A model generated the notes under the pieces. The model saw only the letters and a program-made list of their open reading frames with translations. It was not told the DNA's origin and searched no databases. DNA of 24,181 bases, taken from positions 1 through 24,181 of the forward strand of contig CALFMR010000383.1 in assembly GCA_937880585.1 (NCBI GenBank). The letters are read 5' to 3'. This document shows positions 5,429-12,902 of this stretch, piece after piece. Every line of letters begins with the position of its first letter. Position 1 is the stretch's first letter. The translations under genes and the position numbers were made by a program. This stretch comes from an uncultured Acidobacteriota bacterium (lineage in GTDB: Bacteria > Acidobacteriota > Vicinamibacteria > Vicinamibacterales > SCN-69-37).

Positions 5429-6700
5429 GTGACGACCGGTCTGGCGCGCGCGTGCCGTTCGTCCGCCGTCAGCGCCTGTCGCCCGATCATCTGGATCGGG
5501 ATTTTCATGATGGCGATCCTCTCCGTCGTCGTACCGCGGCGGGCGTTCGCGCAAGACACCGGGGCCGCTCCGAACCCCGCGAACGCGTCGATGCGGCTCG
5601 GGCCCGTCGGACTGACGCCGCGCTTGCAGATCGAGGACCTCGGCGTGGACAGCAATGTGTTCTATGCCCCCGATCATCCGACGAGTGATTTCGTCGCGGT
5701 CATCGCGCCGTCGGTTGACGCGTCGATGCGCGTCGGCCGCGCGATCGTGAGCGGGACGACGACGCTGCAGTGGATGTATTTCCAGAAGACGGCCAACCAG
5801 CGATCGCTCAACCTCAACCAGACGGCGCGTGTCGACGTCCCGCTCACGCGGATTGCGCCCTACATCGAAGGCGCGTACGTCCATTCGCGGCAACGGCCCA
5901 ATCTGGAGATCGACGAGCGCGTGCAGCAGATCGAGCAGCGCGGCCGCGCCGGCACGGTCGTCCATCTCGGGGCGTTCACGTCGGTCGACGTGAGCGCGGC
6001 CGCCGATCACCTGGACTTCAGCGCCGGCGCCTTCGGGGATGAACTTCTCGCCAACGCGCTCAACCGCGACAGCCGCTCCGGCCGCGTCGAGGTCCGCCGC
6101 AATCTCACCGCGCTGACGACGCTCGTCGTGCGGACCGACGTGCAGCAGGATCGCTTCGAGTTCGCGACGATTCGCAACACCGACAGCCTGAGCGCGGTCG
6201 CCGGACTCGATTTCCGTCCGTCGGCGCTCATCTCCGGGACCGCGCACGTCGGCTTCAAGGCGACCAATGCGAAGTCGGCGCTCGTGCCCGACTTTCGCGG
6301 ACTCGTGAGCGACGTCAACGTGAGTTACGTGCTGCGCGAGCAGACGCGCTTCACCGTGAAGGTCGGCCGCGACGTCGACTATTCCTTCGAGGACGCCTGG
6401 CCGTACTTCCTCATCACGAGCGTCAACCTGGAGGTCAAGCAGGCGATCGGACTTCGATGGGACGTCGTCGCGCGCGGCGGCCACAGCCTGCTGTCCTATC
6501 GCACGCTGCGCGATGAGCCGGCCGACGTCGACGCGGATCGTGTCGACGTCGTCGATCTCGTGGGCGCCGGCGTCGGACGCCATCTGGGCGATGACGTGCG
6601 CGTGGGCGTCGACCTCAACTATCAGCGCAGGCGGTCGCCGGTGCCGCTGCGGTCGTACCATGGCTACCGGTTGGGAGGCTCGGTCACCTATGGCTTCTAG
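5429..6700 (+). CDS. Outer-membrane beta-barrel protein, candidate polysaccharide porin
   Basis: About 423 residues. A signal sequence is visible as an Arg-containing n-region, a hydrophobic IIWIGIFMMAILSVVV core and PRRAFA-Q as the cleavage site. The mature part alternates short amphipathic strands with polar turns (for example TTTLQWMYFQKTANQ, FTVKVGRDVDYSF, LEVKQAIGLRWDVVARGG). It ends in GGSVTYGF; a C-terminal Phe after an amphipathic strand is the BAM recognition signature. The length suits roughly 16-18 strands. The start is uncertain: GTG 5429 or 5420 would give a full signal peptide, whereas ATG 5507 would cut away its n-region. The end overlaps the OPX gene by 11 nt, so the two are coupled. 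An outer-membrane exit pore for the polymer is the likely job; a structural adhesin is an alternative. Confidence 0.8.
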   Translation: MTTGLARACRSSAVSACRPIIWIGIFMMAILSVVVPRRAFAQDTGAAPNPANASMRLGPVGLTPRLQIEDLGVDSNVFYAPDHPTSDFVAVIAPSVDASMRVGRAIVSGTTTLQWMYFQKTANQRSLNLNQTARVDVPLTRIAPYIEGAYVHSRQRPNLEIDERVQQIEQRGRAGTVVHLGAFTSVDVSAAADHLDFSAGAFGDELLANALNRDSRSGRVEVRRNLTALTTLVVRTDVQQDRFEFATIRNTDSLSAVAGLDFRPSALISGTAHVGFKATNAKSALVPDFRGLVSDVNVSYVLREQTRFTVKVGRDVDYSFEDAWPYFLITSVNLEVKQAIGLRWDVVARGGHSLLSYRTLRDEPADVDADRVDVVDLVGAGVGRHLGDDVRVGVDLNYQRRRSPVPLRSYHGYRLGGSVTYGF

Positions 6701-7523
6701 AACGATCCGGTGGAGTATCGCCGCGGCCGTGTCGGCCCTCGTCGTGGCAGGCGTCACGGCGGTCCAGGCGCGTCAGGCGAACCCCAAGATCGGCCCCCGC
6801 GACCAGATCACGGTCACCGTGCAGAACGCGCCGTCGCTCTCGGGCGAGTATCAGGTCGATGCGGAAGGCGTGTTCGTCTATCCGCCGATCGGTCCCATCA
6901 AGGCCGGCGGCGAGACGGTGCGCGATCTCGAGGTCGATCTGGCCAAGCGTCTGATCGCAGCCGACATTCACCGCAGTCCGCACATCACGGTCGAGCTCAA
7001 ACAGACCGCCAACAAGGCCGTGACCGTGAGCGGGGCGGTACAGAACCCCGGCCGGGTCACCTATTCGGGCGAGATCACGCTCTTCGACGCGCTCGTCCGG
7101 GTGGGAGGCCCGACCGACGTCGCCGGTGAAGACGTGCTCGTCATTCCGGCCGACGACGACGCGGCGACGGGCGCCGGCGCGAGCGACGTACGCACGGTCA
7201 ACCTGCAGCAGCTCATGAGCGGCAACCTGGCCAAGGCCGACATCGACCTGCACGAGGGCGACCGGATTATCGTGCAGCGGGCGCAGCTCGTGACGATTAC
7301 GGGCTACGTGAATGCTCCCGGCGCCTATATGATCAAGCCGGGCACAACCGTCCAGCAGGCGCTCGCGCTGGCCGGCGACATCAGCGAGAAGGGCACGACG
7401 CGCGGCCTGCGCATCATGCGCAAAGCGCCGGGCGACGCCAAGCCGCGGGAGTTGAAAGACGTGAAGCTGTCGGACCCGGTCGAGCCCGGGGACACGATTA
7501 TCGTCCGTAAGAGCATCATCTAG
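6690..7523 (+). CDS. Polysaccharide export protein (OPX/Wza family), short form with two SLBB domains
   Basis: A 277-residue periplasmic export-channel protein. The signal peptide (WSIAAAVSALVVAGVTAVQA) lacks a lipobox Cys, unlike Wza. A Poly_export domain follows (about 32-108: IGPRDQITVTVQNAPSLSGE, then FVYPPIGPI). Next come two SLBB domains, at about 111-150 (VTVSGAVQNPGRVTYSG) and about 201-245 (VTITGYVNAPGAYMIKPG). The protein ends in DTIIVRKSII right after the second SLBB region. There is no C-terminal amphipathic helix of the kind that forms the outer-membrane pore in E. coli Wza, which is roughly 100 residues longer. The ATG at 6690 lies within the last codons of the beta-barrel gene. 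A BY-kinase gene starts 8 nt after the stop. The most likely arrangement is a periplasmic conduit docking between the kinase and the neighbouring barrel. Confidence 0.93.
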   Translation: MASRTIRWSIAAAVSALVVAGVTAVQARQANPKIGPRDQITVTVQNAPSLSGEYQVDAEGVFVYPPIGPIKAGGETVRDLEVDLAKRLIAADIHRSPHITVELKQTANKAVTVSGAVQNPGRVTYSGEITLFDALVRVGGPTDVAGEDVLVIPADDDAATGAGASDVRTVNLQQLMSGNLAKADIDLHEGDRIIVQRAQLVTITGYVNAPGAYMIKPGTTVQQALALAGDISEKGTTRGLRIMRKAPGDAKPRELKDVKLSDPVEPGDTIIVRKSII

Positions 7524-7531
7524 GACCGTCC

Positions 7532-9757
7532 ATGGCCACCCCACGCTCGTCATCCGCCACTTCCTGGCATCCGACCGAGTACCTTCGCATCCTGTACAAG
7601 CGGCGTTGGGTGGCCATTCCCGGCTTCCTCGTCGTCTTTCTGACGGGCGCGATCAGCAGTCTGCGAACGACGCCGCTCTACGAGGCGACGACGCAAATCC
7701 AGATCGAGCAGGACGCGCGGCGGGCGACGTCGATCGATTCGGTGCTCGCCGATCGCAGCTCGTGGTACGACGACTCGTTCTATCCCACGCAATATCGCAT
7801 CCTGCAGAGCCGCGACCTCGCGCTGCGCGCGGTCGCCGAGCTCGGCCGGCAGAACATCGTCGAACGCACGCCACCCGCGCGGCTGTCGCTCAATCCCACG
7901 CAGCTCGTGTGGATGGCGGTCGCGGGTATCAAGGATCTGATGGCAAAACCGGCGGTGCCGGCGGCCGCCGCCGACGCGGACCTGCCCGAAGGCGTGCCGG
8001 CCGGAGCGCTCGCCAAGGCGGCTCGGCTTCAGGGCGAGCTCACGGTCGTACCCGTGCGCACGTCGAGTCTCGTCGAGCTGCAGCTGCGATCCCCTGACGC
8101 GGAGTTCGCCGCGCGGGCCGTCAACATCATCGCGGACGAATACATCAAGCGCAGCCTCGAGATGCGCGTCGACGCGTCGAAGGAGGCGAGCGACTGGCTG
8201 AGCAAGACGCTCGGTGAGCAGCGGAAGAAGTGCGAAGCGAGCGACCTCGCGCTGCAGGCCTTCAAGGAACAGAATCACGTCGTGTCGGTCGACGACAAGC
8301 AGAACATCACGAACCAGAAGCTCACGGCGCTCAACCAGCAGCTCATCGACGCGCGCATCGCGCGCTACGACAAGGAAGCCAACTACAACCAGTTGCTCGA
8401 TCTGCGTGCGAAGGGACTGCCGCTCGATTCGTTCCCGGCCGTGATGTCGGCCGACTTCGTCCAGAAGCTGAAGACCGAGCTGTTGTCGGAGGAAGCCAAG
8501 CAGGACGACCTTCGCAAACAGGGCTTCGGCGAGAACTACGCGCCGCTCAAGGCGCTCACGGCGCAGGTCGCCGACACCAAACAGCGGCTGAACGCGGAGA
8601 TCGACAAGGTCGTCGAGTCGGTCCGAACGGAGTTCGAGGCGGCCAAAGAGAAAGAGGACGCGATGTCGCGCGCCCTCGAAGCGCAGAAAGGCGAGTCGAT
8701 CGGCCTCGACCGCAAGGCGATGGAATACGCGGCGCTGCAGCGTGAGGCGGACGGCAACCGCCAGCTCTACGAGACGCTCCTTCAGCGCACGAAGGAGACC
8801 GGCGTCTCGAACGAGTTCCGCGGCACGAACATCCAGGTCGTCGACAAGGCGGTCATCCCGACGGGGCCCGTGCTGCCCAATACGCCGCGCGACCTCGTCA
8901 TTGCCGGCGCTGGCGGCTTGGCGCTCGGCCTGTTCCTGGCGTTCGGCTTCGAGTATTTCGACAGCCGCATCAAGTCGCCCGAGGAAATCAAAACGCACCT
9001 CGGGCTGCCGTTCCTCGGCATGATTCCCACGGTCGCTGGCGCCGACGCCCATCCCGAAGCGCCGATGCTCGTCGAGAACGCACCACCGGCGTTCGGCGAG
9101 GCCATCCGCGCCATTCGCACGAGCGTGTTGTTCTCGTCGACCGACGAAGGCGCGCGCGCCGTGCTCGTGACGAGCACCGGCCCGCACGAAGGCAAGACCG
9201 TCGTGTCGAGTAGTCTCGCGATCACGCTGGCTCAAGCCGGTCTGCGGACGCTCGTCGTCGACGCGGACCTCAGGCGCCCGCGCCTGCACGAGGCCATGAG
9301 CGTGCCGCAGGAACCCGGACTCTCGAACGTGCTCGTGGGCGAGCTCGGGGCGCCCGAGGCGGTGCGGCAGACCTCGGTCGAGCATCTGTCGGTGCTCGCC
9401 GCCGGCCACATTCCGCCGAACCCGGCCGAGCTGCTGGGGTCGCCGAAGTACATCGCGCTCTTCGAGGATCTGAAACGGCGTTTCGACTGGATCGTCATCG
9501 ACGCGCCGCCGGTGATGCCGGTGACCGACGCAGCCATCATCTCGCGGCTCGCGAGCGGTGTGCTGTTCGTCATCGGCGCCGAGATGACGCCGCGCCAGAG
9601 CGCGCTCACGGCCATCGAGCACCTGCAATCCGCGAATGCGAAGTTCGTCGGCGCGGTGCTCAATCGCGTGAACGTGCATCGCCACGCGTACTACTACTCG
9701 CCGTACTACCGTAAGGACTACGCGAAGTACTATCAGCGGTCGGCCAAGGGCGCCTGA
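7532..9757 (+). CDS. Wzc-like polysaccharide co-polymerase / BY-kinase
   Basis: A 741-residue inner-membrane tyrosine autokinase controlling chain length and export. Transmembrane helix 1 is at about 26-44 (WVAIPGFLVVFLTGAISSL) and begins the Wzz domain. A long periplasmic coiled-coil region spans about 215-420. Transmembrane helix 2 is around 450-470 (LVIAGAGGLALGLFLAFGF), after a Pro-rich motif (PTGPVLPNTPRDL). The cytoplasmic kinase has Walker A STGPHEGKT (K555), Walker A' LVVDADLRRP (D577, D579) and Walker B WIVIDAPP (D657). The C-terminal tail carries eight Tyr between residues 720 and 734 (YYYSPYYRKDYAKYY), the autophosphorylation cluster. Kinase and membrane parts are fused, as in the proteobacterial type. 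No phosphatase gene is present in the window. Confidence 0.95.
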   Translation: MATPRSSSATSWHPTEYLRILYKRRWVAIPGFLVVFLTGAISSLRTTPLYEATTQIQIEQDARRATSIDSVLADRSSWYDDSFYPTQYRILQSRDLALRAVAELGRQNIVERTPPARLSLNPTQLVWMAVAGIKDLMAKPAVPAAAADADLPEGVPAGALAKAARLQGELTVVPVRTSSLVELQLRSPDAEFAARAVNIIADEYIKRSLEMRVDASKEASDWLSKTLGEQRKKCEASDLALQAFKEQNHVVSVDDKQNITNQKLTALNQQLIDARIARYDKEANYNQLLDLRAKGLPLDSFPAVMSADFVQKLKTELLSEEAKQDDLRKQGFGENYAPLKALTAQVADTKQRLNAEIDKVVESVRTEFEAAKEKEDAMSRALEAQKGESIGLDRKAMEYAALQREADGNRQLYETLLQRTKETGVSNEFRGTNIQVVDKAVIPTGPVLPNTPRDLVIAGAGGLALGLFLAFGFEYFDSRIKSPEEIKTHLGLPFLGMIPTVAGADAHPEAPMLVENAPPAFGEAIRAIRTSVLFSSTDEGARAVLVTSTGPHEGKTVVSSSLAITLAQAGLRTLVVDADLRRPRLHEAMSVPQEPGLSNVLVGELGAPEAVRQTSVEHLSVLAAGHIPPNPAELLGSPKYIALFEDLKRRFDWIVIDAPPVMPVTDAAIISRLASGVLFVIGAEMTPRQSALTAIEHLQSANAKFVGAVLNRVNVHRHAYYYSPYYRKDYAKYYQRSAKGA

Positions 9758-9771
9758 TCGCACGCGCGGGC

Positions 9772-9788
9772 GTCGGCCAACGGCCGGC
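9772..9788 (+). other. GC-rich hairpin between the BY-kinase and ABC permease genes
   Basis: GTCGGCC (9772-9778), loop AAC, GGCCGGC (9782-9788). It has seven pairs including one G-T wobble and lies in the 43-nt gap. No T-tract follows. It could be an mRNA-processing or pausing site, or chance in GC-rich DNA. Confidence 0.35.
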
Positions 9789-9800
9789 ACACGCCATCTC

Positions 9801-10634
9801 GTGTCGCACACACCCCACACGCACGTCATCGTGCCGCGCTCGGGCTGGGCGCCCGTCGAGCTCGGCGAGCTCTGGGAGTACCGCGAGCTCCTGTACCTGC
9901 TCGTCTGGCGCGAGGTGAAGATCCGCTACAAGCAGACCGTGCTCGGCGTCGCCTGGGCCGTGCTCCAGCCGGTCCTGACGATGGTCGTCTTCAGCGTCTT
10001 CTTTGGCCAGCTCGGCGGCCTGCCGTCGGACGGCTATCCGTATCCGATCTTCGCCTACTGCGCGCTGCTGCCCTGGCAGCTCTTTGCGTTTGGCGTGGGG
10101 CAGGCGAGCGAGAGCATCGTGCTGAACCAGCGGATGATCACGAAAGTCTACTTCCCGCGCGTGATCATGCCGATGGCGAGCGTGGCGGTCGGCCTGGTGG
10201 ACTTCGCGATCGCCTTTCTCGTCCTGCTCCTCCTGATGGCGTGGTACCGCGTGGCGCCGTCGCCGGCGATTCTGGCCGTGCCCGTCCTGACGCTCATCGT
10301 CACGGCCGCCGCGCTCGGCACCGGCCTGTGGCTCTCCGCCTTGAACGTCACCTATCGCGACGTGCGGCACGCGGTGCCGTTTCTCATTCAGGTCTGGTTC
10401 TTCGCGACGCCGGTCGCGTATGCGACGTCGAGCGTCCCACCTGCGTGGCGCGTGGTCTACGCGCTCGCCAATCCGATGGTCGGCGTGATCGACTCGTTCC
10501 GATGGGCCATCCTCGGCGCGGGCGGACCGCCGCCGGCCGCACTCGGCGTCTCGGTCCTCGCGATTGCCGCGATGCTCGTGAGCGGCCTGTTCTACTTCCG
10601 GCGCATGGAGCGCCGTTTCGCGGACGTGGTCTGA
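9801..10634 (+). CDS. wzm: ABC-2 type polysaccharide exporter permease (Wzm)
   Basis: A 277-residue inner-membrane permease that moves lipid-linked glycan across the membrane with Wzt. The N-terminal part has the family phrase LWEYRELLYLLVWREVKIRY followed by KQTVLGVAWAVLQPVLTMVV, the interface helix and first membrane helix. About six membrane helices are visible, including FAIAFLVLLLLMAW and VLAIAAMLVSGLFYF. The loop YFPRVIMPM and the segment LNVTYRDVRHAVPFLIQVWF are characteristic of the TagG/Wzm branch of ABC-2 permeases. The GTG at 9801 is the first in-frame start after the 43-nt gap, with no clear ribosome-binding site. The ATPase partner starts 3 nt after the stop. Confidence 0.94.
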   Translation: MSHTPHTHVIVPRSGWAPVELGELWEYRELLYLLVWREVKIRYKQTVLGVAWAVLQPVLTMVVFSVFFGQLGGLPSDGYPYPIFAYCALLPWQLFAFGVGQASESIVLNQRMITKVYFPRVIMPMASVAVGLVDFAIAFLVLLLLMAWYRVAPSPAILAVPVLTLIVTAAALGTGLWLSALNVTYRDVRHAVPFLIQVWFFATPVAYATSSVPPAWRVVYALANPMVGVIDSFRWAILGAGGPPPAALGVSVLAIAAMLVSGLFYFRRMERRFADVV

Positions 10635-10637
10635 GCC

Positions 10638-11894
10638 GTGCCGTCAGCCATCGTCGTCGAACGACTCGGAAAGCGGTACAGGCTCGGCGAGCGCGAGCCG
10701 TACGGCGCGTTGCGTGACTCGATCGCGCGCGCGGCGCGCGCGCCGTGGCGGCTCGCCCGGCGCATCGGCCGGCGCGAGACGTCCGCATCCGAGCCGTGGG
10801 TCGCGGCGCTCGACGACGTGTCGTTCGACGTCGGTGAAGGTGAAGTCGTCGGCATCATCGGCCGCAACGGATCCGGCAAGAGCACGCTGCTCAAGATTCT
10901 CTCGCGTATCACCGAGCCGTCGTCGGGCCGGGCCGAGGTGCGCGGACGCGTCGGATCGCTCCTCGAGGTCGGCACCGGCTTTCATCCCGAGCTCACGGGG
11001 CGAGAGAACGTCTTCGTGAATGGCGCCATCCTGGGCATGCGGCGTCGTGAGATCGCCCGCCGCTTCGACGAGATCATCGACTTCGCCGACGTCGATCGCT
11101 TCGTCGACACGCCGGTCAAGCACTACTCGAGCGGCATGCAGATGCGGCTCGCGTTCGCCGTCGCCGCGCATCTCGAACCCGAGATCTTGCTCGTCGACGA
11201 GGTCTTGGCCGTTGGCGACATCGAGTTCCAGAAGAAGTGCCTGGGGAAGATCGGAGCCGTCAGCCGCGACGGCCGGACGGTGTTGCTCGTCTCGCACCAG
11301 ATGAATCAACTCCGGCGGCTCTGCCGGCGATGCGTCTGGCTCGAGGCCGGACGCGTGCACGAGATTGGTCCCGGCGGCGAGACGCTGGCGCACTACGAGC
11401 GTGCGCTGCTCGCGCCGGACGCCACGGCCGTAGCCGGACGCGTCTTTCGGCAGTGGCAGCTCGCTGAGGGCGGACACATCGTGCGGACCGTCGATGGTCC
11501 GGTGGCCGTCGACCTCCGGCTCGCGCTGGCCGAGCCGATCTCGCGCGGGCACCTCGGCGTGTCGATCTACAGCGAGCGCGAGGAGCTCGTCGCCGGATGG
11601 GCGTTCGAGCCGCTGGATCTCGAGGCGGGGACTCGCGATGTCCGCATCACGCTTGCGTCGCTGCCGCTCAGGCCTGGCAGCTACCGGTTGGTGTTCTCGC
11701 TCTTCGATCGCGGCAACAACATGACGGGAGGCGCGCTCGTGGAACAGTGGGCGGCGCTGCCGCCGCTCGCGCTCGACGTGCCGCCGCTCTCGCATCCGCA
11801 GGATCACTGGGCCGGTGTGCTGAACGTCTCGGCGGAACTGGCGCTGGCCGACGAGGCCGGCGCCGCGGTCCCCATCGTGTCGACGTCGGCGTGA
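10638..11894 (+). CDS. wzt: ABC polysaccharide exporter ATPase with C-terminal Wzt domain
   Basis: A 418-residue ATPase energising glycan export with the permease just upstream. The nucleotide-binding domain spans residues 1 to about 240: Walker A GRNGSGKS (75-82), signature YSSGMQMR (163-170, the SSGM form typical of Wzt/TagH), Walker B ILLVDEVLAVGD (D187, E188) and switch His H220 in VSHQ. A linker leads to a C-terminal beta-rich domain (about 265-410) with phrases such as SIYSEREELVAGWAFEPLDL and RPGSYRLVFSLFDRG, matching the Wzt C-terminal fold. In E. coli O8/O9a, Klebsiella O12 and Raoultella systems this domain reads the terminal modification of the finished chain, which suggests the glycan is capped or otherwise recognised before export. 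GTG start, 3 nt after the permease stop. Confidence 0.94.
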   Translation: MPSAIVVERLGKRYRLGEREPYGALRDSIARAARAPWRLARRIGRRETSASEPWVAALDDVSFDVGEGEVVGIIGRNGSGKSTLLKILSRITEPSSGRAEVRGRVGSLLEVGTGFHPELTGRENVFVNGAILGMRRREIARRFDEIIDFADVDRFVDTPVKHYSSGMQMRLAFAVAAHLEPEILLVDEVLAVGDIEFQKKCLGKIGAVSRDGRTVLLVSHQMNQLRRLCRRCVWLEAGRVHEIGPGGETLAHYERALLAPDATAVAGRVFRQWQLAEGGHIVRTVDGPVAVDLRLALAEPISRGHLGVSIYSEREELVAGWAFEPLDLEAGTRDVRITLASLPLRPGSYRLVFSLFDRGNNMTGGALVEQWAALPPLALDVPPLSHPQDHWAGVLNVSAELALADEAGAAVPIVSTSA

Positions 11895-11900
11895 ACGGAC

Positions 11901-12902
11901 ATGCGCGCGTCGAACGCTCCAGCGATCTCCGTGATCATTCCGGCGTGGAACGCCGGCCGTTGGATCCGCGCCACGCTCGCCTCGGTCGCCAGCCAGCGCG
12001 AGGTCCCCGTGGAGGTCATCCTCGTCGACGACGGATCGGACGACGACACGGTCGCGATCGCTGAATCCAGTCGCGACGTGCGCGTCACGATCCTCCGGCA
12101 GGCGCGCCTGGGGCCGAGTCGCGCGAGAACCGCGGGAACGGCCGCCGCGCACGGCGCGTTCATCCAATATCTCGACGCCGACGACGAGCTGACGCCGGAC
12201 ACGCTCGGGCGTCGGTTCGCGGCCCTCGAGTCGAGCGGAGCCGACGTCGCCTACTGCGACTGGGTTCGTTGGGAACCAGATGCGGCCGGGCAGTTCCGCG
12301 AGACCGAGGTCGTGATCGATGAGCTGGGCGCGCGGCCCGACGTCGATCTCTTCACGCGAAGCTGGTGGCCTCCCGGCGCGCTGCTGTACCGGCGGACGAT
12401 CGTCGACCGCATTGGGCCGTGGCGCGAGGATCTGCCGATCATCCAGGACGCACGGTTCGCGCTCGACGCGGCGGTCGCCGGCGCACGCTTCGTTCACGTG
12501 CCGGGTGTCGGCCTGCGCTATCGCCAGATGCCGGACTCGCTCTCGCGCCGCGATCCGCGCGCCTTCGTGCTCGACCGCCTGCGAAACGCACGGACGGCGG
12601 AAGAAGAGTGGCGCTCGGCCGGCACGCTGGACGCCGCGCGTCAGCGCGCGCTCGTCGACGTCTATGGCGCGCTGGCGCGGAATCTCTTCGAGTGCGATCG
12701 GCGGCGTTTTCACGAGGTCTACGCGCACCTGCGCGAGCTCGATCCAGACTTCCGGCCGTCGGGACCGCCGTCACTCCGCCGCCTCTCGGCCCTGATCGGA
12801 TATCCGGCGGCCGAGCACGTCGCGGCCGCGTGGCGCGCGGCTAAACGCGTCGTCCACGCCGGCGCGGATGGAAAGATGACGCGCACGGCCGCCTCGTCGT
12901 GA
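11901..12902 (+). CDS. Glycosyltransferase family 2
   Basis: A 333-residue cytoplasmic inverting sugar transferase with a GT-A fold. ISVIIPAWNAGRWIRATLAS opens the nucleotide-binding domain. LVDDGSDDD (D43-D44-G-S) and LDADDE (D92-A-D94-D95, the DxD metal site) are in the expected places. An acidic YCDWVRWEPD and a Trp-rich RSWWPPGALLYRR acceptor region follow, then PIIQDARFALDAAVAG in the catalytic-base position (D in the QD motif). The C-terminal 100 residues are helical and basic. Donor and acceptor sugars cannot be read from sequence. The ATG lies 6 nt after wzt, and its stop overlaps the next start (GTGA). Confidence 0.93.
   Translation: MRASNAPAISVIIPAWNAGRWIRATLASVASQREVPVEVILVDDGSDDDTVAIAESSRDVRVTILRQARLGPSRARTAGTAAAHGAFIQYLDADDELTPDTLGRRFAALESSGADVAYCDWVRWEPDAAGQFRETEVVIDELGARPDVDLFTRSWWPPGALLYRRTIVDRIGPWREDLPIIQDARFALDAAVAGARFVHVPGVGLRYRQMPDSLSRRDPRAFVLDRLRNARTAEEEWRSAGTLDAARQRALVDVYGALARNLFECDRRRFHEVYAHLRELDPDFRPSGPPSLRRLSALIGYPAAEHVAAAWRAAKRVVHAGADGKMTRTAASS

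Noticed and set aside
7550..9829. A very long open frame on the reverse strand (759 codons), with others at 10644-12728, 22042-24084 and 18738-20192
   Set aside because: They lie opposite genes with clear domains and have the Arg/Glu/His-rich composition produced by GC-rich codon bias on the antisense strand. No recognisable motif was seen.
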